In this document: positions 42,466 through 51,195 of the stretch, in pieces | Position numbering within the stretch: the stretch's first letter is position 1 | How the letters are laid out: the number at the start of each line of letters is the position of its first letter | Source: Bacteroidota bacterium | GTDB taxonomy: Bacteria > Bacteroidota > Bacteroidia > Bacteroidales > UBA12077 | Length of the DNA stretch: 64,000 nucleotides | Assembly (NCBI GenBank): GCA_020444275.1 | Contig: JAHLLG010000003.1 | Coordinates: 310,001-374,000, forward strand | Direction of reading: 5' to 3' | Notes under the pieces: generated by a model | Told to the model about the DNA's origin: nothing | Seen by the model: only the letters and a program-made list of their open reading frames with translations | Databases searched by the model: none | Made by a program: the position numbers and the translations under genes

Positions 42466-43706
42466 GATGCCTGGCTCTCTGGGTTAGTTTCTGATGAATT
42501 TATTTCCTTCCTTAATTTGGAAAAGTCTTTGCTTATTTTTGATTCTAAGATCCTTGCGTAGTATTTTGTTTCTTTGATGGTACTATGTCCTAGAATTTTA
42601 CTTACCGTTTCGATAGAAACACCTTTTGTTAACATCCATGTCGCGCAGGTGTGACGTGCAACATGAAAGGAAATTTCCTTTTTTATCCCGCATATATCTG
42701 CAATTTCTTTTAAATATGCATTGGTTTTTTGGTTACTGGATATCGGTAATAACTGATCTTTTATAGCTGTTTTCGGATGATCTTTATATTTGTCAATAAT
42801 TTTTAACGGTTGTTGAAGTAAAGGAATTCTTGTAAGCTCACCTGTTTTTTGTCGATGCGTAAAAATCCACTTTTCACCATCAATACCTGTAACCAGGTTA
42901 TCTGGTTTTAAGTTAGCAACATCAATGTAAGCTAATCCGGTATAACAACTAAAGATGAAGATGTCTCGTACCATTTCTAGTCTTGGTATTGAAATTTTTT
43001 TATGCTCTATTTTGAGTAATTCCTCTTCATCTAAGAATGTGCGTTCTGTTCTTTTTAGCTTGGGTTTAAATTTCAAGAAAGGATCTTTATCCAACCAATC
43101 GTTTAAAATGGCCAGATTAATAACTTTCTTAACATTCTTAATATATTTTATGGCTGTGTTATGATTGCAGTCTTTAACTACCTTAAAGTACTTTTCAAGA
43201 TTGGTAATAAATGAATATTCCAATTGTTTAAGGTACATATTATTGGTGCCATATTCGTGCTCGATGAAATCTTTTATATGATTCAGAGTAGTTTCGTATC
43301 TTTTTACCGTGGCAGAGGCATATGTTTTACCTTCAAGTTCTTTCATCTGTTTATTGTGATAGTTAAATACTTCAAGAATGGTTTTATGTCTTTTATCTAC
43401 TCCAACCAGCCTGTTTTTAATGGCTTTCGCGGTAACAAATTCCCCTCGGTCTTCCAAATCTCTCTTAATGGCATATATTTTACTTCTAATAGTATCAATA
43501 TGTGAGTTAATAGATAGTGCATCCTCCTTGGTCCCTTTAACATGTCCTTTACCATCCCACCTGGAAGGTAAAACCTTACTATTAATAGAACCTTCAACCT
43601 TTTTGCCATTAACCGTTATTCTATAATATATTGGAGACTTTCCTTTACTATCCTTTTTATCTGTCTTTATATAAAATAAAACGCTAAATGTTATTTTTTG
43701 AATCAT
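42462..43706 (-). CDS. Tyrosine recombinase/integrase (Bacteroidota mobile-element type)
   Basis: A 414-residue integrase with an N-terminal arm/Arm-DNA-binding-like domain (KSPIYYRITVNGKKVEGSIN), a SAM-like core-binding domain (near 105-200) and a catalytic domain. Visible catalytic motifs are HVARHTCATW near residue 347 (box II His-x-x-Arg), the following LGHSTIKETKYYARI with the His/Trp position, and nucleophile Tyr near 382. The box I Arg is replaced in CYTGLAYIDV, as in some Bacteroides conjugative-element integrases such as IntDOT. It is transcribed away from ssrA and into the coupled membrane-protein gene. It should catalyse integration and excision of this element. Confidence 0.92.
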   Translation of the reverse strand: MIQKITFSVLFYIKTDKKDSKGKSPIYYRITVNGKKVEGSINSKVLPSRWDGKGHVKGTKEDALSINSHIDTIRSKIYAIKRDLEDRGEFVTAKAIKNRLVGVDKRHKTILEVFNYHNKQMKELEGKTYASATVKRYETTLNHIKDFIEHEYGTNNMYLKQLEYSFITNLEKYFKVVKDCNHNTAIKYIKNVKKVINLAILNDWLDKDPFLKFKPKLKRTERTFLDEEELLKIEHKKISIPRLEMVRDIFIFSCYTGLAYIDVANLKPDNLVTGIDGEKWIFTHRQKTGELTRIPLLQQPLKIIDKYKDHPKTAIKDQLLPISSNQKTNAYLKEIADICGIKKEISFHVARHTCATWMLTKGVSIETVSKILGHSTIKETKYYARILESKISKDFSKLRKEINSSETNPESQAS

Positions 43707-43943
43707 TTTTGGTGTCCGAATTGGTTTATCTCATATCAAATTAAAGTAAAATTGATTAAAAAAGCAAATAATAATATAGAATATAAAATATTGATATCAA
43801 AAATGTTAACCTTAATATAACACTAGATCGAAAATGATATCAGGTATTATTACGTGATATCATTTTACGAATAGTTTAATACTCCATAATCCAATAATGA
43901 TATCACTTGCATAATTTTTAGATACCAAATCGGACACCATTTT
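43706..43943. promoter_or_regulatory. Inverted-repeat cluster upstream of the integrase (candidate operator/attachment region)
   Basis: Two inverted-repeat pairs are nested. GGTGTCCGAATTGG (43,711-43,724) faces CCAAATCGGACACC (43,925-43,938) with one mismatch. Between them AAAATGATATCA (43,831-43,842) faces TGATATCATTTT (43,855-43,866) perfectly, and a further AATGATATCA half-site lies at 43,895-43,904. Such arrays may be arm-type integrase sites or repressor operators. Confidence 0.55.
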
Positions 43944-44013
43944 GTAAAAAACGAATATGGTACATGATTAGGTGACGTTTATTATGTGAATTTATGAATA
44001 TTCTGTGAAGTGT

Positions 44014-44056
44014 AAAAAAAGAAAAACAGCATTAATTCTTTGATTTATGCTGTTTT
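44014..44056 (-). terminator. Terminator of the tmRNA gene
   Basis: On the minus strand, AACAGCAT (44,047-44,054) pairs with ATGCTGTT (44,025-44,032), followed by a T-rich tract complementary to the A run at 44,014-44,026. It sits 27 bases past the tmRNA 3' end. Confidence 0.75.
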
Positions 44057-44080
44057 GCGTTATTTTGTATTTTACTTTTG

Positions 44081-44474
44081 TGGAGCCGGCGGGAGTCGAA
44101 CCCGCGTCCGAATAAAGAACCCAAATGCTTTCTACATGCTTAGCTTTTCATTGGTTTTCGTGATTAACGTGGCGAAAAGCAGCCCAATTAATCCTTAGCT
44201 TCTTAAACTTCGCCGGGTTATCGAAGCGTTAACCCAACTATCTCAACTTTTACGATGCCTCTAAACCAAACGCCGTCGAGAAAGGCTTTTGAGAGACAAC
44301 TTGTCCTAAAGTCTTACTTCAGGATTAAACTTAATTTGCCTAGCAATATTAAGCTGCAAGTGCGTAATTGTTTTCGCCGTTTATAAAGTTGAATATTGAG
44401 ATTTACGAGCCAACATCCAAAGCTCGGCATGCTTACATTCCAGTTTACCTTACCGTCAAAACCAAGGCGGCCCC
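44081..44474 (-). ncRNA. ssrA: tmRNA (transfer-messenger RNA)
   Basis: Both ends carry the tRNA-like signature: the 5' end reads GGGGCCGCC followed by TTGGTTTTGACGG, and the 3' end reads GACTCCCGCCGGCTCCA with CCA encoded. The internal reading frame ends GGC GAA AAC AAT TAC GCA CTT GCA GCT TAA, giving the proteolysis tag ending GENNYALAA that is typical of Bacteroidota. Length of about 394 bases is normal. The RNA rescues stalled ribosomes together with SmpB. The 3' end lies next to the integrase side of the mobile element, a known type of insertion site. Confidence 0.95.
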
Positions 44475-44485
44475 GGAATGATTTG

Positions 44486-44493
44486 CAAAGTTA
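44486..44493 (-). promoter_or_regulatory. ssrA: Promoter -7 box of the tmRNA gene
   Basis: The minus strand reads TAACTTTG, a full match to TAnnTTTG, ending 12 bases before the tmRNA 5' end. A divergent start for the following dehydrogenase gene must lie in the same 80-base gap. Confidence 0.6.
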
Positions 44494-44557
44494 AGGCATC
44501 TTTTATGGAATATCATTTTTTTTTAGTTAAAAAAAATTAATTTTAAGCTTTTAAATT

Positions 44558-45799
44558 ATGCAAAAACAATATATAGATATGAGTCAAAAGTTAAGAATAG
44601 GTGTTTTACGAGAAACAAAAAACCCGCCTGATAAACGAGTGCCGGTAACTCCATCGCAAGTTGTAAAGTTAACTGAACGATTTCCCGATGTTGAAGTTTT
44701 TATACAACCAAGTGATATTCGATGTTATACAGATGAGGAGTATCAATACCTTGATTTAAATTTGAAAGAAGATTTAAACGATTGTGATATTCTTCTGGGA
44801 GTAAAGGAGGTTGATCCACAAACATTGATTCCGGAAAAAACCTATATGTTTTTTGCACATGTGGCTAAAAAACAACCTTATAATCGTGGCTTACTGCAAG
44901 AAATTATTAAGAAAAAAATACGTTTAGTTGATTATGAGTATTTAACTGATTATAACGAGAACAGAATTGTTGCTTTTGGTCACTGGGCAGGAATAGTTGG
45001 TGCATATAATGGTCTACGCGCACGAGGTATTCGAACAGATTCTTTCGAATTAAAACCTGCTCACCAATGTAGAGATATGGACGAAATGTTTGCAGGTTTA
45101 AAGCTGGTTGAATTAAAAAAGAAAAAGATATTAGTTACCGGAGGTGGAAGAGTAGCTATGGGAGCAATGGAAACATTGAGTCAGTTAAATATACGAGAGG
45201 TTACTCCCGAAGATTTTCTAAACAAAGAATTCGATGAGCCAGTCTTATGCAGAATTGATCCACAACACTATGTTAAGCACAAAGGTGGAATGGAATTCAA
45301 TTTACAACATTTCTTTAAACATCCGGAAGAGTATGAATCAACCTTTAAACCATTTACAAGAGTTACTGATATTTTTATTGCATGTCATTACTGGGATCCA
45401 AAATCACCTAAATTTATTACAAAAGAAGATTATTTAGATCCGGATTTCAATATCACTGTAATTGCTGATGTTAGTTGCGATGTTGATGGCCCCATTGCGT
45501 CTACTGTTCGAGCATCAACCATTGCTGATCCGTTTTATGGCTACAACCCTGAAACAGGTGAAGATGAACGTCCATTCATCAGCCCCAAAAATATTACGGT
45601 AATGGCTGTGGATAATTTACCTGGAGAACTACCTCGTAATGCATCATCTGATTTTGGTTTGAATCTTATCGATAAGGTTTATCCATCTTTATTCGGACAT
45701 GATGATACTGGAATGATTGAGCGGGCTACAATTGCTAAAGACGGTAAACTTACCGAGAGGTATGCTTACCTTCAAAATTATTTAGAAGGAAAGGAATAA
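44558..45799 (+). CDS. NAD(P)-dependent saccharopine/alanine dehydrogenase-like enzyme
   Basis: A 413-residue cytoplasmic protein; Met8 (MSQKLRIGVLRETKNPPDKR) is an equally likely start. The N-terminus GVLRETKNPPDKRVPVTP is the AlaDh/PNT signature. LLGVKEVDPQTL and FFAHVAKKQ carry the Lys and His that act in saccharopine dehydrogenases of the LYS1 type. The nucleotide-binding loop is VTGGGRVAMGAM near residue 197, a variant of GxGxxG. A Cys/Asp-rich segment IADVSCDVDGPIAST follows. It probably oxidises or forms an amino-acid-type substrate with NAD(P); lysine or saccharopine is likeliest by motif, but this cannot be fixed. The gene is monocistronic, divergent from ssrA. Confidence 0.8.
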   Translation: MQKQYIDMSQKLRIGVLRETKNPPDKRVPVTPSQVVKLTERFPDVEVFIQPSDIRCYTDEEYQYLDLNLKEDLNDCDILLGVKEVDPQTLIPEKTYMFFAHVAKKQPYNRGLLQEIIKKKIRLVDYEYLTDYNENRIVAFGHWAGIVGAYNGLRARGIRTDSFELKPAHQCRDMDEMFAGLKLVELKKKKILVTGGGRVAMGAMETLSQLNIREVTPEDFLNKEFDEPVLCRIDPQHYVKHKGGMEFNLQHFFKHPEEYESTFKPFTRVTDIFIACHYWDPKSPKFITKEDYLDPDFNITVIADVSCDVDGPIASTVRASTIADPFYGYNPETGEDERPFISPKNITVMAVDNLPGELPRNASSDFGLNLIDKVYPSLFGHDDTGMIERATIAKDGKLTERYAYLQNYLEGKE

Positions 45800-45802
45800 A
45801 GT

Positions 45803-46900
45803 TTATACAATTGCTTTATCAACATTTGTTGAGAGATTTATACGCAAAGCAATTTCAAAAAAAGTATTGTTATTATAAATATCAAGGTTAAAATTATTTT
45901 TCCCATAGAATAATTTTAACCTTTTTGTTGCATTATTAATACCTATTCCTTTGCTGTGATTGTAAAACTTAGTTGTATTGCTTTTTATGTAATTATCTTT
46001 TTTACTGTTTTTCACAGAAAAATGCAACCTGTTATTCTCAATGAATAAATTAATGCTAATCCACTTGTTTTTAGTAGTTTTACTTGTCCCATGTTTAAAT
46101 GCATTTTCAATGAACGGGAATAGAACCAGAGGAATAATATAAACATCATCAAGGTTGTTTGGAACACTATAATCAATCTTTATATTCGAATAGCGCAATT
46201 TCTCCAGATATATATAATCTTTTATTAAATTAATTTCTTTAGAAACCGGTATTAGCTGGGTATCACATTCATACAACGAAAATCGGAGTATGTCCGACAT
46301 TTTAGCTACTGATTCAGACAATAAATCATTATTGCAATCAAGCGACATCATGTAGATATTATTAAGCGTATTAAACAGGAAATGAGGATGAATCTGCCCT
46401 TTTAACATATTGAGTTCGTTTTCTACAATCTTATGTTTAAGGTTCTCTTTTTCAATGTAGTTGTGTACATATTGAATAAAAAAGCGAAATGCCAGAAAAA
46501 TAAATATTTGCGATTGTAGAATAAAAAATTGTTTGGCTATGTTCGGCACATTTAATGCATAACACCAGAACGAATCAATAAGTTCGGGGTTAAACCTGGG
46601 AGCATAGATATATCTGGTTACCCATAAATCAATACATAAAATTCCTATCGAGATAGTAAGATAGCTTGTAATAAATGCAATAACTTTATTATTTTTTATA
46701 AGAAATTGAGGAATAAGATAATAACCGATAAAGTATGATATAGGAATTAAATAAAAAATAGTTATAACCATTGTAATAATTTGTAGAGAATATAAATCTA
46801 GATTTCCAATAACAATGGCATTGTAAAATAGAGGATAGCAAAAAACAAATACTATCCAAAAGATGATATGAGCGAAAACTCTTTTTCTTGATAGTTGCAT
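45803..46900 (-). CDS. LytS-type sensor histidine kinase
   Basis: A 365-residue kinase with four membrane segments in the first 150 residues (near 10-30, 38-58, 75-95 and 128-145), no large extracytoplasmic domain, a coiled linker (YIEKENLKHKIVENELNMLK), and the His_kinase domain with GQIHPHFLFNTLNN, whose His is the predicted phosphorylation site near residue 172. The ATPase part has FIENAFKHG (N-box) and GIGINNATKRL (G-box). It pairs with the LytTR regulator encoded 7 bases upstream. The signal is unknown, and short loops suggest it senses a lipid or membrane state. Confidence 0.92.
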   Translation of the reverse strand: MQLSRKRVFAHIIFWIVFVFCYPLFYNAIVIGNLDLYSLQIITMVITIFYLIPISYFIGYYLIPQFLIKNNKVIAFITSYLTISIGILCIDLWVTRYIYAPRFNPELIDSFWCYALNVPNIAKQFFILQSQIFIFLAFRFFIQYVHNYIEKENLKHKIVENELNMLKGQIHPHFLFNTLNNIYMMSLDCNNDLLSESVAKMSDILRFSLYECDTQLIPVSKEINLIKDYIYLEKLRYSNIKIDYSVPNNLDDVYIIPLVLFPFIENAFKHGTSKTTKNKWISINLFIENNRLHFSVKNSKKDNYIKSNTTKFYNHSKGIGINNATKRLKLFYGKNNFNLDIYNNNTFFEIALRINLSTNVDKAIV

Positions 46901-46907
46901 AGGTTAA

Positions 46908-47621
46908 TTATTTATTTTGTAGTACCTCCATTGCTTTTAACTTATAGCTTCTTCCTATAGGTATCTTTTTATCTTGTATTTCCATCGAAGTAGCAGAAAA
47001 TGATCTCACTTGCTGGGTATTTACAATAAACGATTTATGTACACGCAAGAAAATATCATCAGGTAAATTTTTCAAAAAATTTGTTAAACTATCTTTTGTA
47101 ATTAATCTTTCATTTTGTGTATAAATCCTAATATATTCTCTCATACCTTCAATAAATCGTATTTCTGTCGGATTAATTCGAAATGTTTTTTTGTTATCCT
47201 TAACCAGCAGTTCATTGTAAGCTTTTTTTGATGACTTTACTTCGTTGTTTACGGCATATTTAGCTGGTTTTGATGCTAAATACTTATTGATTGCTTTGAA
47301 AAAGCGGTTAAAAGTAATTGGTTTTAAAAGGAAGTCAATAACATCAAGATCAAATCCATCTACAGCATATTCTTTATAGGCTGAGGTTATTATGATATCG
47401 GGTTTATTTTGTAATGATTTGATAAAATCAATACCTGAAATTTCAGGCATATGTATATCCAGAAATATAAGATTAATATCTGTACTCTGAAGTATTAAGG
47501 AAGCATCAATAGCATTTTCGCATTCTGCAATAACATCGAACTGATGGAAATGCTCCAGGTGTTTCTTTATTAGTTGAATAGCTAATGGCTCATCGTCAAC
47601 TATTAAACATTTTATACTCAT
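46908..47621 (-). CDS. LytTR-family response regulator
   Basis: A 237-residue regulator. The receiver domain (1-120) has the acidic pair DDEP at the start, the phosphoacceptor in LIFLDIHMPEISG (Asp near 54), a Thr/Ser in IITSAYKEYA and Lys in LLKPI. The LytTR DNA-binding domain (about 135-237) has RINPTEIRFIEGMREYIRIY, LKNLPDDIFLRVHKSFIVN and the C-terminal IPIGRSYKLK. It acts with the downstream kinase, 7 bases away. It is divergent from the SusC/SusD locus, so control of that locus is possible; the CTACA direct repeats at 47,737 and 47,756 are candidate sites. Confidence 0.93.
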   Translation of the reverse strand: MSIKCLIVDDEPLAIQLIKKHLEHFHQFDVIAECENAIDASLILQSTDINLIFLDIHMPEISGIDFIKSLQNKPDIIITSAYKEYAVDGFDLDVIDFLLKPITFNRFFKAINKYLASKPAKYAVNNEVKSSKKAYNELLVKDNKKTFRINPTEIRFIEGMREYIRIYTQNERLITKDSLTNFLKNLPDDIFLRVHKSFIVNTQQVRSFSATSMEIQDKKIPIGRSYKLKAMEVLQNK

Positions 47622-48019
47622 AATGTAACAAATTTAGGTTCATATACTTGATTCGTGTAGCATAAAATTTAATCATAAATAGCCTCCTTTAAGACTAATC
47701 TTTGGCAGTAGCGTTGAAGATGAATTTTTAAAAAATCTACAAACAACACAAAAAACTACACAAATGTTATTGGTGAGATTGAAAAAACGAAAAAAGGTTT
47801 AATTTATGGCAAATTTATATCAATAAAGGCCGCTTGCCATGCACATTGTGTTAAAGATATAATTAATCATTAGCATTCTTGATTTTATTTTCATCTCAGT
47901 TTCAGGCAAAATATTTTAGCTTCTTGAATAATAGGCGGGATAAAACTCCACATGATTGTTATGTGTAGATATGCCGGTTATTATATTCCTAAAATTAACC
48001 ATTTAAAAAATTATTTTGT
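47622..48019. promoter_or_regulatory. Divergent intergenic region between LytTR regulator and susC-like gene
   Basis: This 398-base AT-rich gap has no supported gene. CTACAAACA (47,737) and CTACACAAA (47,756) are direct half-repeats 19 bases apart, close to the two-site spacing of LytTR proteins. I see no clear TAnnTTTG box or terminator. A susC promoter must lie here. Confidence 0.4.
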
Positions 48020-51000
48020 ATGAAAAAAATTACATTTATTCTTGCATTTTTGGTCTTTGTTGCTTTTCAAGCGGCAGCCCAGGTGCAAATTACAGGTACA
48101 GTTACCGGGGAGGATGGATTGTCTATACCTGGCGCATCTGTAGTTGTAAAAGGTAATACCATTATTGGTACAACAACAGATATTGATGGTAAATATCAGC
48201 TGTCTGTTCCAGCGGAAACCGAAGCTTTGGTTTTTAGTTTCGTAGGAATGAAAACAAAAGAGGAAATGATCAATGGCAGAACTGTTATTGATGTTGTACT
48301 TGAAGAAGCGGTTTTAGAAATGGACGAAGTAGTAGTAACTGCTATTGGTATTAAAAGAGAAGCTAAAGCATTAGGATACTCTGCTTCGACTGTTGGAGGC
48401 GAAGATCTTACTAAAACACGTGAAAACAATTTAGTTCAAAGCCTTCAAGGTAAAATTGCAGGTGTTCAGGTTTCTGGTAGTTCCGGTGAACCAGGATCAT
48501 CTGTTTCAATTACGATTAGAGGACACTCCTCTATTAACGGAAACGAACCTTTATATGTAGTTGATGGTGTGCCGTTAACTAACAACAGAATTGGTTCTGA
48601 GGATGAGTTAAATGGTGGTTTCGACTTTGGTAATGGTATTAATACCATCAACCCTGATGATGTTGAGAATATGACTATTCTTAAAGGTGCAGCAGCAACG
48701 GCACTTTATGGTTCAAGAGCATCTAATGGTGTGGTACTTATTACTACAAAATCTGGTAAAAGCTCTGAAGGTCTTGGTATTAACTACAACGGTTCTTATG
48801 GAGTTTCTCAAGTGTTAAGAACACCAACTTTCCAAAATGAATTTGGTCAAGGTTGGGACGGTTATAATCTTTTAATCGAAAATGGTTCATGGGGACCCGA
48901 GTTTAATGGTGAGACAAGAATTTATGGAAACATTGTGGATGGAGAGAGGCTTGTAAAACCTTACGTTGCTCAAGAAGATAACTATAAGGATTTTTGGGAT
49001 TTAGGACGCTCTCAACAACACTCTTTATCTGTAAGCGGTGCTGATGAAAAAACTTCTTATTTCTTCTCGTATTCATATGCTGATCAGGATGGTATCTATC
49101 CTACCGATGCTGACTCGTATACAAGAAACACGTTTAGCTTAAGAGGCGATCGTGAAATTAAGAAGTTAAAAATTAGTAGTTCGATTAATTACACTACGGA
49201 AGACGCTACATCTGTGCCTACAGGACAGGGATTAACTGTTGTCAATAGTGCTATGCAAATTCCAAGGGATTATTCTATGGTTGACGCAGAAGATTATACC
49301 AATAAATTCTATAATGTAGATAACTGGTATACTCCATACGGTATTACAAATCCATATTATGTGCTAAATGAATATGGCAGAGAAGTTCAAAAGAATAAGG
49401 TTTTTGGTAAGTTACAACTTGATCTTGATTTAGCCGAATGGGCCGACTTTACATACCGATTTGGTGGTGATTTAGATGTGTATAAACTAAAATCATGGAA
49501 TGCCGTTACTTTACCATCTCCTGGTAGTCCAAATTATGGTTCAACAACCAGCGATCTAGGACAGGTAATGAATGAACAATTTCAATCCTATCAGCTAAAC
49601 CACGATTTATTATTAAACCTGAATAAGGATATTACTACAGATTTTAATGTTAACGGTATTGTTGGTTTAAATATAAATGAAAGAACAACAGATCGTGCTC
49701 AGATTCGTGTTGATGGATTAGATATTCCTGGTTTTTATCATATTAGTAACTCAGCTTCAACTCCGGTAGTTGAGCAGGAACTACGAAAGAGAAGATTGTA
49801 TGGTTTATTCGGCCAGGTTGAGGCGTCATATAAGAATATGATATATTTAACTTTAACTGCCAGAAACGATTGGTCTTCTACATTACCAAAAGACAATAAT
49901 AGCTATTTCTATCCAGGAGCAACAGTAAGTTTTCTTGTAAGTGAGCTTCTTTCTGATAATTTAAAACAGACGCTTTCTTTTGCAAAATTGAGAGCTTCGT
50001 ACGGAAAAACTGGTAATGATGCAGGACTTTATTTATTGGATCCAGTATTTGTTCAAAGTGAAATTGATAATCCTTTCAGAGACTTGAATTTCCCATTAAA
50101 TGGTACAAATGCATTTGAAGTTGCAAATAGACTTGGAAATCAAACACTACAACCAGAAATTACCACAGAATTTGAGGTAGGTGCTGATATTAGATTCTTC
50201 CAGAATAGAATCGGTTTAGATGTAGCTTACTTTAATAAGGATGTGGAAGATCAAATTCTTAACTTAAGAATTCCTGCTTCTACAGGATATACTTCTCAAA
50301 CCATGAACCTTGGTTTAATTAGTGCCAAAGGATACGAAATTGCTTTAAGTCTTGTTCCTGTTAAAACAAAAGATTTTAACTGGACAATGAACCTAAATTA
50401 CAATAAAATTGAAACAAAAGTAGAGGAGCTGGCAGAAAGCCTTGATAATGTAAAAATTGAAGGTTTTCTTGGTGGTGGTGGAATTTTTGCCAAAGTTGGT
50501 GAGCCAATGGGAGTATTCATGTTTAATCAGGTAGCTACTACCGAAGACGGACAAATAATCGTTGATAATGGAGGAATGCCTAAAAACGAAAGTGACTTAA
50601 GTGTTGTTGGCAAAGCAGAGTATGATTTTACGGCTGGTATTAGCAACTCGTTAACCTATAAGAACATCAACTTGTCGTTTACATTAGATATCCGTCAAGG
50701 TGGTATGTTCTATTCCAGAACTAAAGAAATACTTTATTTTACAGGTAATTCAATTGAAACAACTTACAATGACCGTCAACCATTTGTGGTTCCAAATTCA
50801 GTTGTTGAAGTATTAGATGGTGACGGTAATGTTATTGGGTACGAAGAGAATACTATTCCTGTATCAAAAGGTGACATGGATAATTTTTATAATGATGGTG
50901 GCTTTGGAGGAACAGCTTATTCTACAATAGACAAGTCGTTTGTTAAACTTCGTAATGTGACATTATCCTATAATTTACCAGAAAAGTTAATCGATAAGTT

Positions 51001-51184
51001 GCCAATTCAATCAGCTGCATTATCGTTAATTGGAACCAACCTTTTATTATGGACACCTGAAGGAAACTCATTTATTGATCCGGAAATTTCATCTTTCGGA
51101 ACAGATATCAATGGTATGTTTGGTGAATATTTGGGAACACCTTCATCAAGAACATACTCAGTTAGTTTAAGAATTAATTTATAA
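48020..51184 (+). CDS. SusC/RagA-family TonB-dependent outer-membrane transporter
   Basis: A 1054-residue outer-membrane receptor with signal peptide (to about residue 20, AAAQ). Next come a carboxypeptidase-regulatory-like domain (VQITGTVTGEDGLSIPGASV), a TonB-box-like stretch (LEMDEVVVTA, near 100) and the plug domain (NNLVQSLQGKIAGVQV, RGHSSINGNEPLYVVDGVPL). The 22-strand barrel ends in the C-terminal motif TYSVSLRINL with final Leu. It imports a nutrient together with the SusD partner encoded 11 bases downstream. The substrate cannot be told, because no glycoside hydrolase or peptidase is adjacent. Confidence 0.95.
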   Translation: MKKITFILAFLVFVAFQAAAQVQITGTVTGEDGLSIPGASVVVKGNTIIGTTTDIDGKYQLSVPAETEALVFSFVGMKTKEEMINGRTVIDVVLEEAVLEMDEVVVTAIGIKREAKALGYSASTVGGEDLTKTRENNLVQSLQGKIAGVQVSGSSGEPGSSVSITIRGHSSINGNEPLYVVDGVPLTNNRIGSEDELNGGFDFGNGINTINPDDVENMTILKGAAATALYGSRASNGVVLITTKSGKSSEGLGINYNGSYGVSQVLRTPTFQNEFGQGWDGYNLLIENGSWGPEFNGETRIYGNIVDGERLVKPYVAQEDNYKDFWDLGRSQQHSLSVSGADEKTSYFFSYSYADQDGIYPTDADSYTRNTFSLRGDREIKKLKISSSINYTTEDATSVPTGQGLTVVNSAMQIPRDYSMVDAEDYTNKFYNVDNWYTPYGITNPYYVLNEYGREVQKNKVFGKLQLDLDLAEWADFTYRFGGDLDVYKLKSWNAVTLPSPGSPNYGSTTSDLGQVMNEQFQSYQLNHDLLLNLNKDITTDFNVNGIVGLNINERTTDRAQIRVDGLDIPGFYHISNSASTPVVEQELRKRRLYGLFGQVEASYKNMIYLTLTARNDWSSTLPKDNNSYFYPGATVSFLVSELLSDNLKQTLSFAKLRASYGKTGNDAGLYLLDPVFVQSEIDNPFRDLNFPLNGTNAFEVANRLGNQTLQPEITTEFEVGADIRFFQNRIGLDVAYFNKDVEDQILNLRIPASTGYTSQTMNLGLISAKGYEIALSLVPVKTKDFNWTMNLNYNKIETKVEELAESLDNVKIEGFLGGGGIFAKVGEPMGVFMFNQVATTEDGQIIVDNGGMPKNESDLSVVGKAEYDFTAGISNSLTYKNINLSFTLDIRQGGMFYSRTKEILYFTGNSIETTYNDRQPFVVPNSVVEVLDGDGNVIGYEENTIPVSKGDMDNFYNDGGFGGTAYSTIDKSFVKLRNVTLSYNLPEKLIDKLPIQSAALSLIGTNLLLWTPEGNSFIDPEISSFGTDINGMFGEYLGTPSSRTYSVSLRINL

Positions 51185-51195
51185 AAGAACATATT

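Larger units (their letters stand above)
32640..44013. mobile_element. Probable integrative mobilizable element
   Basis: Gene content defines it: excisionase-like HTH, replication-type protein, DnaC-like ATPase, BfmA/BtgA-type mobilization protein, BtgB/DUF5712-type relaxase, a cargo block and an outward-end tyrosine integrase with a coupled membrane protein. Self-transfer genes (type IV secretion) are absent, so it would need a helper. Both edges are approximate. The right edge lies between the integrase and the 3' end of ssrA; the left edge lies between 32,150 and 32,882. I looked for a copy of the ssrA 3' end on the left and did not find one. Confidence 0.7.
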
